From: Streptomyces hydrogenans
GTDB lineage: Bacteria > Actinomycetota > Actinomycetes > Streptomycetales > Streptomycetaceae
Direction: 5' to 3'
Assembly: GCF_014656075.1 (NCBI RefSeq)
Contig: NZ_BNBS01000003.1
Span: 62,001 to 126,000 of the forward strand
Length of the DNA stretch: 64,000 nucleotides
A model generated the notes under the pieces. That model was given only the letters and a program-made list of their open reading frames with translations. It was not told the origin of the DNA and searched no databases. Position numbers and translations under genes: made by a program. Of this stretch, positions 1 to 7,768 are shown in pieces; within the stretch, counting starts at the first letter, position 1; each line of letters starts with the position of its first letter.

Positions 1-161
1 TCGCCGAGCTGATGATCGCCCACCACGAGGGCGCGGTCGAGATGGCGAGGACGGAGCAGAAGGACGGCGGCAACGCCGAGGCGAAGGCCCTGGCGGGCGA
101 GGTCGTCCGGGCCCAGACGGCGGAGATCGCCGAGCTGAGGAAGATCCTCGACCGGCTCTGA
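1..161 (+). CDS. DUF305 domain protein, C-terminal end
   Basis: Only the last 52 codons are present; the gene starts left of the window. The visible part contains MIAHHEGAVEMA, the signature metal-binding-type His-His motif of DUF305 proteins (ferritin-like fold, often exported and found near copper or redox genes), followed by a Glu/Ala-rich helix and the end IAELRKILDRL. The stop is TGA at 159-161, and a long perfect hairpin follows 20 bases later. The next gene encodes an F510_1955-type lipoprotein, a partner I recall seeing next to DUF305 genes, so the two may be one functional unit although the terminator lies between them. Family call is firm; the substrate or role is not known from sequence. 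Confidence 0.85.
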   Translation, partial: AELMIAHHEGAVEMARTEQKDGGNAEAKALAGEVVRAQTAEIAELRKILDRL

Positions 162-181
162 GTCGGGTCCGGTCCCTCGTC

Positions 182-213
182 CCCCTGTCCCCGACCGTGG
201 TCGGGGACAGGGG
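182..213 (+). terminator. Rho-independent-type hairpin after DUF305 gene
   Basis: Perfect 15-bp arms (182-196 and 199-213) separated by a 2-base loop. It begins 20 bases past the DUF305 stop codon. As is usual in Streptomyces there is no clear U tract. Confidence 0.8.
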
Positions 214-347
214 CGGGGGCGGGGGCTCTGTCGTGGTCGCGACCGGTCGGGCCAGGGCCCGTTCCCCTGTGGGGCGGGCCCGGCCGCCCGCCCGCGCGCG
301 GCCGCCGACGCTCCCGCCCCTCCCTCCTTCTCTCGGCGAACGAAAGC

Positions 348-1259
348 ATGATGATCAAGTACCGCCTTCCCCGGGCCGCCGCCGTCCGCGCCGCGACCGC
401 CCTCGCCCTCACGCTCACCTTCACGCTCACCGCGTGCTCGGCTTCCGGACCCGGCGCATCGGAGCCCGGATCGGCGGGCTCGGACTCCGGGGCCGCGTCC
501 GCGCTCACCCATGTCCACGGCCTCGGCCTCCACCAGGACACCCTCTACGTCGCCACCCACGAGGGGATCCACTCCCCAGGCCCCGGTGGCGCGCCCGTCC
601 TCGTCGGCGAGCGGCGGGACGACTTCATGGGCTTCACGGTCGCCCGCGACGGCACGTTCCTCGCCAGTGGGCACCCCGCGCCGGGGGACGGTGGCCCCTC
701 GAACCTCGGGCTCGTCGCCTCGGCCGACGCCGGGCGCAGCTGGGCGGAGAAGTCCCTCGGCGGCGAGGTCGACTTCCACGCCCTGGACACCGCGCCCGAC
801 GGGTCCGTGTACGGCTACGACAGCACCGGCGGGCGGCTGCGGGTCACCCGCGACCAGGCCGCCTGGGAGGACCGGGCCGCACTCCGGGCCCTCGACATCG
901 CCGTGTCCCCGACGGCCCCGGACACCGTGCTCGCCACCACCGAGAGCGGCGTCGCCCGCAGCACCGACGGCGGCCGGACCTTCTCGCCCGGGGCCGGGCA
1001 GGTCCTCTCGTACGTCTCCTGGGGCGCTGCCGACGCGCTCTACGGCGTCTCGCCGGACGGGGTCCTCTTCCGCTCCGGCGACGGCGGCACCTCCTGGACC
1101 AGGACCGGCACCGTGCCCGGCGGCGGCCCGCAGGCGCTGACGGCCGTCGACGCGCGCCGGCTGCTCGTCGCGACCGGGGACGGGGTGTACGAGTCCCGGG
1201 ACGCGGGCCGTTCGTTCGTCCGCCGGATGGAGGTGACGGGCGGGAAGGACGGGCACTGA
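348..1259 (+). CDS. F510_1955-family glycosyl-hydrolase-like lipoprotein
   Basis: 303 residues. The N-terminus is a classic lipoprotein signal: basic residues, a hydrophobic run of about 18 and the lipobox LTAC with Cys near residue 27, so the protein should be anchored outside the membrane. The mature part has repeated Asp-box-like segments (SADAGRSW, STDGGRTF, SGDGGTSWTR, SRDAGRSF), the mark of a sialidase/BNR-type beta-propeller. The family is annotated as F510_1955 glycosylhydrolase; enzymatic activity is not proven and it may simply be an extracytoplasmic propeller. ATG at 348 is followed at once by a second ATG at 351, so the start is ambiguous by one codon. Sits just downstream of the DUF305 gene. 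Confidence 0.85.
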   Translation: MMIKYRLPRAAAVRAATALALTLTFTLTACSASGPGASEPGSAGSDSGAASALTHVHGLGLHQDTLYVATHEGIHSPGPGGAPVLVGERRDDFMGFTVARDGTFLASGHPAPGDGGPSNLGLVASADAGRSWAEKSLGGEVDFHALDTAPDGSVYGYDSTGGRLRVTRDQAAWEDRAALRALDIAVSPTAPDTVLATTESGVARSTDGGRTFSPGAGQVLSYVSWGAADALYGVSPDGVLFRSGDGGTSWTRTGTVPGGGPQALTAVDARRLLVATGDGVYESRDAGRSFVRRMEVTGGKDGH

Positions 1260-1338
1260 GCGGAGCCCGTACCGGCAGAGCCTCGTACGGGCGGAGCCCC
1301 GTACCCGCGGAGCCCCGTACCGGCAGAGCCCCCTACCG
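1260..1338. repeat. Five tandem copies of a 16-bp unit
   Basis: Directly after the stop of the preceding gene, units of the form GCGGAGCCCCGTACCG recur at 1260, 1275, 1291, 1307 and 1323 with a few substitutions (the first copy is 15 bp). The repeat lies between two convergent genes and codes for nothing. Confidence 0.8.
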
Positions 1339-1404
1339 GCCGGAACGTGGCCCGGCCGGGCTCCCGGCCCCGCCCGACTCGGCCGGGAGGTCCGGCGGCG
1401 GGGG

Positions 1405-3120
1405 TCAGACCCCGGCGGGCCGCCCGGCCGCCTCCGCTGCGGCCTCGCCGGCCGCGGCCGCCTCGCCGTCTCCGACGACGACCTCGCCGCCCACGACGAC
1501 CGTCTCCGCGACCGTGCCGGGGATGTCCTCGGGGGCGATCCGCAGGATGTCCCGGGAGAGGACGACGAAGTCGGCGAGCTTGCCGACGGTGAGCGTGCCG
1601 CGCTCGTGCTCCAGGAAGTTCGCGTACGCGGAGCCCCGCGTGTAGCCCTCGACGGCCTCGGTGACGGTGAGGGTCTGGCCCGCCGTCCAGGGCTCGCCGC
1701 CGGCGAGCGGGCGGCGGGTGACGGCGGCGTGGATGCCGACCATCGGGTCCATCTCGGCGACGTTCCAGTCGCTGGAGAGGGCGAGCACGGCGCCCGCCTC
1801 GCTGAGGTCGCGCAGCGGCCATGCCTTGTGCCAGCGGTCGGGGCCGATGTTCTCGGCCCAGTCCTGACCGGGGCCCGCGATGTCGGGGGCGGCGTGCCTG
1901 GGCTGCATGCAGGCGACGACGCCCAGCTCGGCGAAGCGCGGGGTGTCGGCGGGGTCGAGGCACTCGACGTGGACGACCTGGTGGCGGGCGTCGCGCGGGC
2001 CGTTGACGGCGCGGGCGTGGGCGACGGCGTCGAGGACGGTCCGGATGCCGCGGTCGCCGGTGGCGTGCACGAAGCACTGGAAGCCGCGGGCGTCGAGGCG
2101 GGCGAGCAGGTCGGCGAACTCCTCGGGCGGGTAGAAGGTGTCGCCCCGGTGGTGGGCGCAGCCCGCGTACGGCTCCAGGAGGGCGGCGGTGCGGGGTTCG
2201 ACGACGTCGTCGATGTAGAGCTTCAGCGGGCCGACGCGGAAGCGGTCGTCGGCGTGTTCCCCGGCGGCCGCCTCGAAGGCGTCGAGGTCCGCGTCGGTGG
2301 TGCCGCGCGGGTGGAAGAGGGCGGCGACGATCCGGGAGCGGAGCCTGCCCTCGGCACGCGCGCGCGTGAAGAGGGCGAGGTCGTCGAGGGAGTTCTGGGG
2401 TTCGACGACGGTGGTGATGCCGAAGCGGATGGCGTCGTCGAGGCTGCGGGCGAGGCGCCCGTACTGCCGGTCGGGAGAGGCCCAGGGGACGCCGAGGGCG
2501 CGCAGCGCGCGGTGGCCGTCCCGGGAGAGGCCCTTGACCGCGAAGTCCTTGACGAAACCGGTGGGTTCGCCGGTGGCGGGGTCGGTGACGGCGCGGCCGA
2601 AGGGCAGGTCGGTGTGGTCGCGGTCGACGCCGAGGGCGCGCAGGGCGGCGGTGTTGAGCCAGGCGGTGTGGACGTCGTAGCTGAGGACGAGGGCGGGGGT
2701 GTCGCCGGTGGCGGGGTCGAGGTCGGCGGCGGTGGGCATGCGGCCGCCGGGGATCGCGGAGTAGTCGAACGCCTCGGCCTCGATCCAGGCGGCGTCGGGG
2801 TGGGCGGAGTGCCAGGTCCGCACGCGCGCGTGGATCTCGTCGAGGGTGCGGGCACCGGCGAGCTGTACGCAGGCGTCGTCGGAGCCGAGCCGGACGTGGT
2901 TGTGGGCGTCGACGAAGCCGGGCAGGACGAGCCGTCCGGCGGCGTCGAGGACGCGGGTGCCGGGGCCGGCCCAGGCGGCGGCGTCCGCGTCGGCGCCGAG
3001 CCAGACGATCCGCCCGTCCCGTACGGCCATCGCCTCCGCCTCGGGCAGCGCGGGGTCGACGGTGTGGATGCGGGCTCCGCTGAGGAGCAGGTCGGCGGGG
3101 GCGGGGGCGGTGCCGTTCAT
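1405..3120 (-). CDS. YtcJ-like amidohydrolase
   Basis: 571 residues, the usual size for the amidohydrolase-3 / YtcJ family. The start MNGTAPAPADLLLSGARI gives the expected N-terminal beta-sandwich strand; no earlier start fits the family. Metal-site motifs follow in order: VDAHNHV (about residue 65), FVHATGDRGI and HVECLD in the middle, and SSDWNVAEMDP near the C-terminus. These enzymes hydrolyse C-N or related bonds in cyclic or N-acyl substrates in the cytoplasm; the exact substrate cannot be read. The gene lies 187 bp downstream of an NCS1 nucleobase-type permease on the same strand, so a nucleobase, hydantoin or allantoin-like substrate is a reasonable inference. Confidence 0.85.
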   Translation of the reverse strand: MNGTAPAPADLLLSGARIHTVDPALPEAEAMAVRDGRIVWLGADADAAAWAGPGTRVLDAAGRLVLPGFVDAHNHVRLGSDDACVQLAGARTLDEIHARVRTWHSAHPDAAWIEAEAFDYSAIPGGRMPTAADLDPATGDTPALVLSYDVHTAWLNTAALRALGVDRDHTDLPFGRAVTDPATGEPTGFVKDFAVKGLSRDGHRALRALGVPWASPDRQYGRLARSLDDAIRFGITTVVEPQNSLDDLALFTRARAEGRLRSRIVAALFHPRGTTDADLDAFEAAAGEHADDRFRVGPLKLYIDDVVEPRTAALLEPYAGCAHHRGDTFYPPEEFADLLARLDARGFQCFVHATGDRGIRTVLDAVAHARAVNGPRDARHQVVHVECLDPADTPRFAELGVVACMQPRHAAPDIAGPGQDWAENIGPDRWHKAWPLRDLSEAGAVLALSSDWNVAEMDPMVGIHAAVTRRPLAGGEPWTAGQTLTVTEAVEGYTRGSAYANFLEHERGTLTVGKLADFVVLSRDILRIAPEDIPGTVAETVVVGGEVVVGDGEAAAAGEAAAEAAGRPAGV

Positions 3121-3307
3121 GCGGGGTGCGTTCCTTGTCGTACGGGAGGGGTGGCGGCGGTCGCGGGCGCTGCGGGCCCTGCCGGGCGGCCGGGTGCGAG
3201 GGCGGGGCGGGGACGGGGACTGGATGGGGACGGGGGCCGGGTGGGGCGGTGGGTACGGCCGGGGCCGGCGGCTGTGGGGCGGCGGGCCGGTCAGGGGGCG
3301 GGCCCGG

Positions 3308-4714
3308 TCAGGGGGTCGGGTGCGGGATCGCGGTGCGGCGGGACAGGAGGACGTACACGAGCGCGGCGACGGGGGCGCCGAGCAGCGTGAGGTCGGCGCC
3401 GCCGAGCGGGGCGACGAGGGGGCCGGTCCAGAGGGCGGAGTCGCAGGTGAGGGCGGCGAAGAGACCGCCGGCGAGGAGGGCGGCGACGCCGGCGGGGTGC
3501 CAGCCGGAGCGGTACCAATAGGCACCGCCGGGGTCGGTGCGGTGGAGCGCGTCGGAGTCGTAGCGGCAGCGGCGCAGCACCATGTCGGCGAGGAAGACGC
3601 CGCCCCAGGGGGCGAAGACGATGATCAGGAGGGAGAGGAAGGAGAGGAGGGAGGTGGTGAAGTCGGTGAGGAAGAGGGCGCCGAGGGAGCCCGCGGCGGT
3701 GACGGCGGCGCTGACGGCGAGGGCGCGGGCGCGGCTCCAGGGGATGCCGAGGACCTGGAGGTTGAGGCCGGAGGAGTAGAGCGTGATGACCGAGTTGGTG
3801 ACGGAGCCGCCGAGGACGAGGGCGAGGAAGACCGGCCGGAACCAGCCGGGCAGCAGGCTCTCGGCGCCGGCGACCGCGTCGGTCATGTCGGTCTGGGTGG
3901 CGGCGGCGACGCCCGCGACGCCGAGGGCGACCGAGGAGAGGAAGCCGCCGAGGGCCCCGCTGACGGTGACGGCCCGCAGGCTCGTGGTCCGGGGCAGGTA
4001 GCGGGTGTAGTCGGCGGGCATCGGGAGGTACGAGAACGGGCCGGCCAGCATCACCACGAAGGCCAGGCTCCACCCGGCGGCGCCGGGGCCGGTCGCGGGG
4101 GCGGAGGTGTCGGCGCCCGGCACCAGGAGGACGACGAGGACGCCGAAGCCGACGGCGAGGACGTACGCCATCCAGCGTTCGGCGAACTGGACGGTGGCGT
4201 GGCCCCAGAAGGAGATCGCGAAGGTCAGGGCCAGCGTGACGGCGAGGGCCAGGGCGCGGGGCGCGGCCCCGCCCGACCAGCCGAGGGCGGCGAGGAACGC
4301 CTCCAGGGCGAGGGTGCCGACGACGGTGTTGACGACCGTGTAGCCGATGCTGACGACCCAGTTGAGCGCGCCGGCGGGGCGGTTGCCGCGCGGGCCGAAG
4401 GCGGCGCGGGAGAGCACCAGGGTGGCGGTGCCGGTGCGGACGCCGCCCAGTCCGGCGGCGCCGATCGCGAGGAAGGCGAGGCCGCCGAGCACGACGACGG
4501 CGGTGGCCTGCCAGAAGGAGAGGCCGAAGGCGACGGCGAGGGCGCCGTTGATGACGTAGGTGAAGGTGAGGTTCGAGCCGAACCAGACCCAGAAGACGTC
4601 CTTGGCGCTGCCGTGGCGCTCGGCGTCGGGGATGGGGTCGATGCCGTGCTCCTCGACCTGGAAGACCTCGTCCTTGGTGGCGGTCAGGGGTGCCGCCGTC
4701 TCGTGGTCGAGCAC
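3308..4714 (-). CDS. NCS1-family cytosine/purine permease
   Basis: 468 residues with about 12 hydrophobic segments, matching NCS1 (CodB-like) transporters that bring nucleobases or related compounds in with a cation. The N-terminal region VFWVWFGSNLTFTYVINGAL is typical for the first membrane helix, and the mid-region GPFSYLPMPADYTRYLPR is a conserved NCS1 loop. Start is GTG at 4714 with an AGGAG ribosome-binding site six bases upstream; an overlapping ATG is out of frame. It is divergent from a TetR regulator, with operator-like palindromes between them, and upstream of an amidohydrolase, suggesting an uptake-plus-hydrolysis unit. Confidence 0.9.
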   Translation of the reverse strand: MLDHETAAPLTATKDEVFQVEEHGIDPIPDAERHGSAKDVFWVWFGSNLTFTYVINGALAVAFGLSFWQATAVVVLGGLAFLAIGAAGLGGVRTGTATLVLSRAAFGPRGNRPAGALNWVVSIGYTVVNTVVGTLALEAFLAALGWSGGAAPRALALAVTLALTFAISFWGHATVQFAERWMAYVLAVGFGVLVVLLVPGADTSAPATGPGAAGWSLAFVVMLAGPFSYLPMPADYTRYLPRTTSLRAVTVSGALGGFLSSVALGVAGVAAATQTDMTDAVAGAESLLPGWFRPVFLALVLGGSVTNSVITLYSSGLNLQVLGIPWSRARALAVSAAVTAAGSLGALFLTDFTTSLLSFLSLLIIVFAPWGGVFLADMVLRRCRYDSDALHRTDPGGAYWYRSGWHPAGVAALLAGGLFAALTCDSALWTGPLVAPLGGADLTLLGAPVAALVYVLLSRRTAIPHPTP

Positions 4715-4725
4715 ATCACGCTCCT

Positions 4726-4762
4726 CTTGAATGACGTTCTAAGTTCTTGAATGGCATTCAAG
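4726..4762. promoter_or_regulatory. Two operator-like palindromes in permease/TetR gap
   Basis: CTTGAATGGCATTCAAG at 4746-4762 is a perfect palindrome with 7-base arms. A second, imperfect copy starts at 4726 (CTTGAATGACGTTCTAAG). Both share the half site CTTGAAT and lie between the divergent NCS1 permease and the TetR gene, so they are the likely binding sites of that TetR protein. Inference from position and symmetry. Confidence 0.65.
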
Positions 4763-4817
4763 ATGAGTGACGAGTTCCGGCCACGTCAAGACCCCGGCCG
4801 GAATCCGGTTAAGGTCG

Positions 4818-5486
4818 ATGCCGAACGCGGTGCCGCACAGGGACGGGGCCGGAGCGAGGGAACGGGGTGCGGCGGCGGTGGCAGGAGCGGCACGGCGGCG
4901 CGACGGGCACGTCACCCAGGAGCGGATGCTGGAGGAGGCCATGGCGGCGATCGCCGAGGACGGCCTCGCCTCCCTCACCATGTCCGCGCTGGCCGATCGG
5001 CTCGGCACCAGCGGCGGCCACATCCTCTACTACTTCGGCTCCAAGGACCGGCTGCTGCTCGCCGCGCTGCGCTGGAGCGAGGCGGCCCTCGCCGAGGAAC
5101 GCCGGACGCTGCTCGCCCGCCGGACCCCCGCCGAGCGGAAGCTCGACGACTTCCTGCGGCTCTACCTGCCGCGCGGCCCGCGCGATCCGCGCTGGACGCT
5201 GTGGATCGAACTCTGGGCCAGGACCGCCGGAAACCCCGAACTGCGCGACGCCCAGCGGGAACTGGACGCCGACTGGCAGCGCGACCTGGAGTCGCTGCTC
5301 GCCGCCGGCGCGGCCCGGGGGCGCTTCGCCCCGCTCGACGCGACGGCCCGCGCCTCCGAACTCCTCGCCCTCCTGGACGGCCTGAGCACCCGCGTCGTCC
5401 TCGGCGGCGAGGCCACCGGCCAGGACCCCCGATCGGCCCTGGACGCCGCCCGCGCGGCGGCGGCCCTGCTCGTCCCGCGCGCCTGA
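4818..5486 (+). CDS. TetR-family transcriptional regulator
   Basis: 222 residues from ATG 4818, which has AAGG close upstream. An N-terminal helix-turn-helix (MLEEAMAAIAEDGLASLTMSALADRLGTSG... then HILYYFGSKDRLL) is the standard TetR DNA-binding block, followed by an all-helical ligand domain ending near residue 222. It is divergent from the nucleobase permease and probably represses permease and amidohydrolase. An in-frame GTG at 4767 would add 17 residues and would include a TTA codon at 4809-4811, but it has a poor ribosome-binding site and would sit beside the palindrome, so the shorter start is preferred. Confidence 0.85.
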   Translation: MPNAVPHRDGAGARERGAAAVAGAARRRDGHVTQERMLEEAMAAIAEDGLASLTMSALADRLGTSGGHILYYFGSKDRLLLAALRWSEAALAEERRTLLARRTPAERKLDDFLRLYLPRGPRDPRWTLWIELWARTAGNPELRDAQRELDADWQRDLESLLAAGAARGRFAPLDATARASELLALLDGLSTRVVLGGEATGQDPRSALDAARAAAALLVPRA

Positions 5487-5498
5487 CCCGGGGCGCGC

Positions 5499-5666
5499 TC
5501 AGCCTCCGGCCGGCTCCACGGGCGGGTCGCAGGCCGGCGCGACCCCGTCGGGGAGCCGGTCGGCGAGCGGGGCGAGACCGTGACGGAGGAGCCCGGCGTG
5601 CGGGACCGGTCCGCCGCGGCGTGCGCGGGAGGCGTCGTACGCGTGGGCACGCTCCTCGGGGTTCAT
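5499..5666 (-). CDS. Small hypothetical protein coupled to oxidoreductase
   Basis: 55 residues beginning MNPEERAHAYDASRARRGG and ending DPPVEPAGG. Its ATG overlaps the TGA of the oxidoreductase upstream (ATGA), the standard arrangement for translational coupling, and its codons are almost all G/C-ending as in real genes here. The sequence is rich in Arg, Pro and Ala with no membrane segment and no domain I recognise. It stops 12 bases from the convergent TetR gene. Real translation is likely but unproven. Confidence 0.55.
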   Translation of the reverse strand: MNPEERAHAYDASRARRGGPVPHAGLLRHGLAPLADRLPDGVAPACDPPVEPAGG

Positions 5667-7117
5667 GCCGGGTCGGCGCCGTCGCGGTACGCCTCCAGGA
5701 GCCGGAGCCAGACCTCGCTCAGCGTCGGGTACGAGGGGACGGCGTGCCACAGCCGGGCGACGGGCACCTCGGCGGTGACGGCGACGGTGGCGGCGTGGAG
5801 GAGTTCGCCGACGGCGGGGCCGACGAAGGTGGCGCCGAGGAGGACCTCGCGGTCGAGGTCGACGACGAGCCGGGCCCGGCCGCGGTAGCCCTGGGCGTAC
5901 AGGCCCGCTCCGGCGACGGAGCTCATCTCGACGTCGACCGCGCGGACCCGGTGTCCGGCGCGCTCGGCCTCGGCCAGGCTCAGGCCGACGGCGGCGGCCT
6001 CCGGGTCGCAGAAGACCACCTGGGGGACGGCGCCGTGGTCGGCGGAGGCCGCGAGCGGACCCCAGGGCGCGGCGTCGGAGGCGCCCCCGGCCGCGCGGGC
6101 GGCGATCGCGGCGCCGGCGATCCGGGCCTGGTACTTGCCCTGGTGGGTGAGGAGCGCCCGGTGGTTGACGTCGCCGACGGCGTAGAGCCAGTCGGTGCCG
6201 GTGACGCGGAGGCTGTCGTCGACGTCGAGCCAGGAGCCGGGTTCCAGGCCGACGGTCTCCAGGCCGACGGACTCGGTGCGCGGGGCGCGGCCGGTGGCGA
6301 AGAGGACCTCGTCGCCCTCGACGGTGTCGCCGCCCTCCAGGACCACCGTGACGGGACCGCTGCCGCCGTCCCGTACGACCGCCTCGACCGAGACGCCGGT
6401 GAGGACGTCGGCGCCGCGCGCCCGCAGCGCCTCGGCGACCCGCTCGCCGACGAAGGGCTCCATCCTGGGCAGCAGCCCGTCGCCGCGCACGAGCAGGGTG
6501 ACGTGGGAGCCCAGGGCGTGCCAGGCGGTCGCCATCTCGACGCCGACGACACCCCCGCCGACCACGACGAGACGGCCCGGCACCCGGTCGGCGCTGGTCG
6601 CCTCGCGGCTGGTCCAGGGGCGTGCGCCGGAGAGTCCGGGCAGCGGGGGCAGGACGGCGCGGCTGCCGGTGCAGACGGCCACGGCGTGCCGCGCGGTCAG
6701 GACGTGGTGCTCGCCCTCGGGGCCGTCGACGGTGACCCGGCGCGGACCCGCCAGGCTGCCGTGCCCCCGGTAGACGCGCACCCCGATCGAGTCCAGCCAG
6801 TCGACCTGCCCGTCGTCCTTCCAGTGCCCCACGGTCTCGTCCCGGTGCGCGAAGACGTCGAGCGCGTCCAGGGGGCCGTACACCGCCTCGCGCAGGCCGG
6901 GGACCTTGCGCGCGTCGGAGCGGGCCAGGACCGGCCGGAGCAGGGCCTTGCTGGGCATGCACGCCCAGTAGGAGCACTCGCCGCCGAGCAGTTCGGCCTC
7001 CACGATCGCCGCGGTCAGACCGGCCGCGCGGACCCGGTCGACGACGTTCTCGCCGACCGGGCCCGCGCCCAGGACCACGACGTCGTACTCGTGCTCGTTC
7101 TCCACCGTTCGCGTCAT
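5663..7117 (-). CDS. FAD/NAD(P)-dependent disulfide oxidoreductase
   Basis: 484 residues, the size of lipoamide/mycothione-reductase relatives. The N-terminal FAD fold has VVLGAGPVGENV, followed by GGECSYWACMPSK, whose CxxxxC pair is the redox-active disulfide. A second GxGxxG (VVVGGGVVGVEMA) binds NAD(P)H, FATGRAPRTESVGL and YAVGDV are the conserved FAD-contact strands, and HAVPSYPTLSEVW is the C-terminal His-Glu catalytic motif. It acts in the cytoplasm on a thiol, quinone or metal substrate that cannot be named from sequence. Start is ATG 7117; in-frame codons further upstream run into the divergent thioredoxin gene. A 55-codon ORF overlaps its stop. Confidence 0.9.
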   Translation of the reverse strand: MTRTVENEHEYDVVVLGAGPVGENVVDRVRAAGLTAAIVEAELLGGECSYWACMPSKALLRPVLARSDARKVPGLREAVYGPLDALDVFAHRDETVGHWKDDGQVDWLDSIGVRVYRGHGSLAGPRRVTVDGPEGEHHVLTARHAVAVCTGSRAVLPPLPGLSGARPWTSREATSADRVPGRLVVVGGGVVGVEMATAWHALGSHVTLLVRGDGLLPRMEPFVGERVAEALRARGADVLTGVSVEAVVRDGGSGPVTVVLEGGDTVEGDEVLFATGRAPRTESVGLETVGLEPGSWLDVDDSLRVTGTDWLYAVGDVNHRALLTHQGKYQARIAGAAIAARAAGGASDAAPWGPLAASADHGAVPQVVFCDPEAAAVGLSLAEAERAGHRVRAVDVEMSSVAGAGLYAQGYRGRARLVVDLDREVLLGATFVGPAVGELLHAATVAVTAEVPVARLWHAVPSYPTLSEVWLRLLEAYRDGADPA

Positions 7118-7229
7118 GGGGACCAGTCTGGTGGGTGGGGGCCGGAATAGCGCGGCTCGATAGGCCGTTGTGCGGGACGAGTCCCCAGAGGACCGTGAGG
7201 ACACCACCGGAGACCGGAAAGGCGGCGGC

Positions 7230-7598
7230 ATGAGCACCATCGAGCTCACCAAGGACAACTTCGACGAGGTCGTGAGCGGCAACGACTTCGTCCTGATCGA
7301 CTTCTGGGCTTCCTGGTGCGGACCCTGCCGTCAGTTCGGCCCGGTCTACGAGGCGGCGTCCGAGCGCCACCAGGACCTGGTCTTCGCCAAGGTCGACACC
7401 GAGGCGCAGCAGGAGCTGGCCGCCGCCTTCGAGATCCGGTCGATCCCGACGCTGATGATCGTCCGCGAGAAGGTGGCGATCTTCGCGCAGCCGGGCGCGC
7501 TGCCGGAGGCCGCGCTGGAGGACGTCATCGGCCAGGCGCGGAAGCTGGACATGGACGAGGTCCGCAAGTCCGTCGCGGCCCAGCAGCAGGCCGAGTGA
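7230..7598 (+). CDS. trxA: Thioredoxin
   Basis: 122 residues, slightly longer than the 105-110 of classical thioredoxin because of a C-terminal tail. The active site WCGPC is at residues 29-33 and the cis-Pro loop is IRSIPTL. It reduces protein disulfides in the cytoplasm. The start MSTIELTKDNFDEVV has a purine-rich AAAGGCGG upstream; a longer in-frame reading from 7170 has no family support. Divergent from a flavin disulfide oxidoreductase that might, but need not, be its partner. Confidence 0.93.
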   Translation: MSTIELTKDNFDEVVSGNDFVLIDFWASWCGPCRQFGPVYEAASERHQDLVFAKVDTEAQQELAAAFEIRSIPTLMIVREKVAIFAQPGALPEAALEDVIGQARKLDMDEVRKSVAAQQQAE

Positions 7599-7621
7599 CC
7601 GAGGCGCACGGCGCACGGTGA

Positions 7622-7645
7622 GAGCCCCCGCTCCGGCGGGGGCTC
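7622..7645. terminator. Terminator between thioredoxin and thiolase genes
   Basis: Ten-base perfect arms (7622-7631 and 7636-7645) around the loop TCCG, 23 bases past the thioredoxin stop and on the 3' side of the convergent thiolase, so it may serve both. Confidence 0.8.
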
Positions 7646-7768
7646 ACCCGTGTCCGGACGCCTGGCGTTGTCATGCGCCTGGCGTTGCCCGTACGTCTGA
7701 CCTTGCCGTACGTCCTCCGGTGGATACGGGTACGAGTACGGGTTCGGGCGCGGGGACGGGCGCGGCGG

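Noticed and set aside
1606..3390. Long plus-strand frame opposite the amidohydrolase
   Set aside because: Gly/Val/Asp-rich text with no domain; the amidohydrolase on the other strand has all family motifs.
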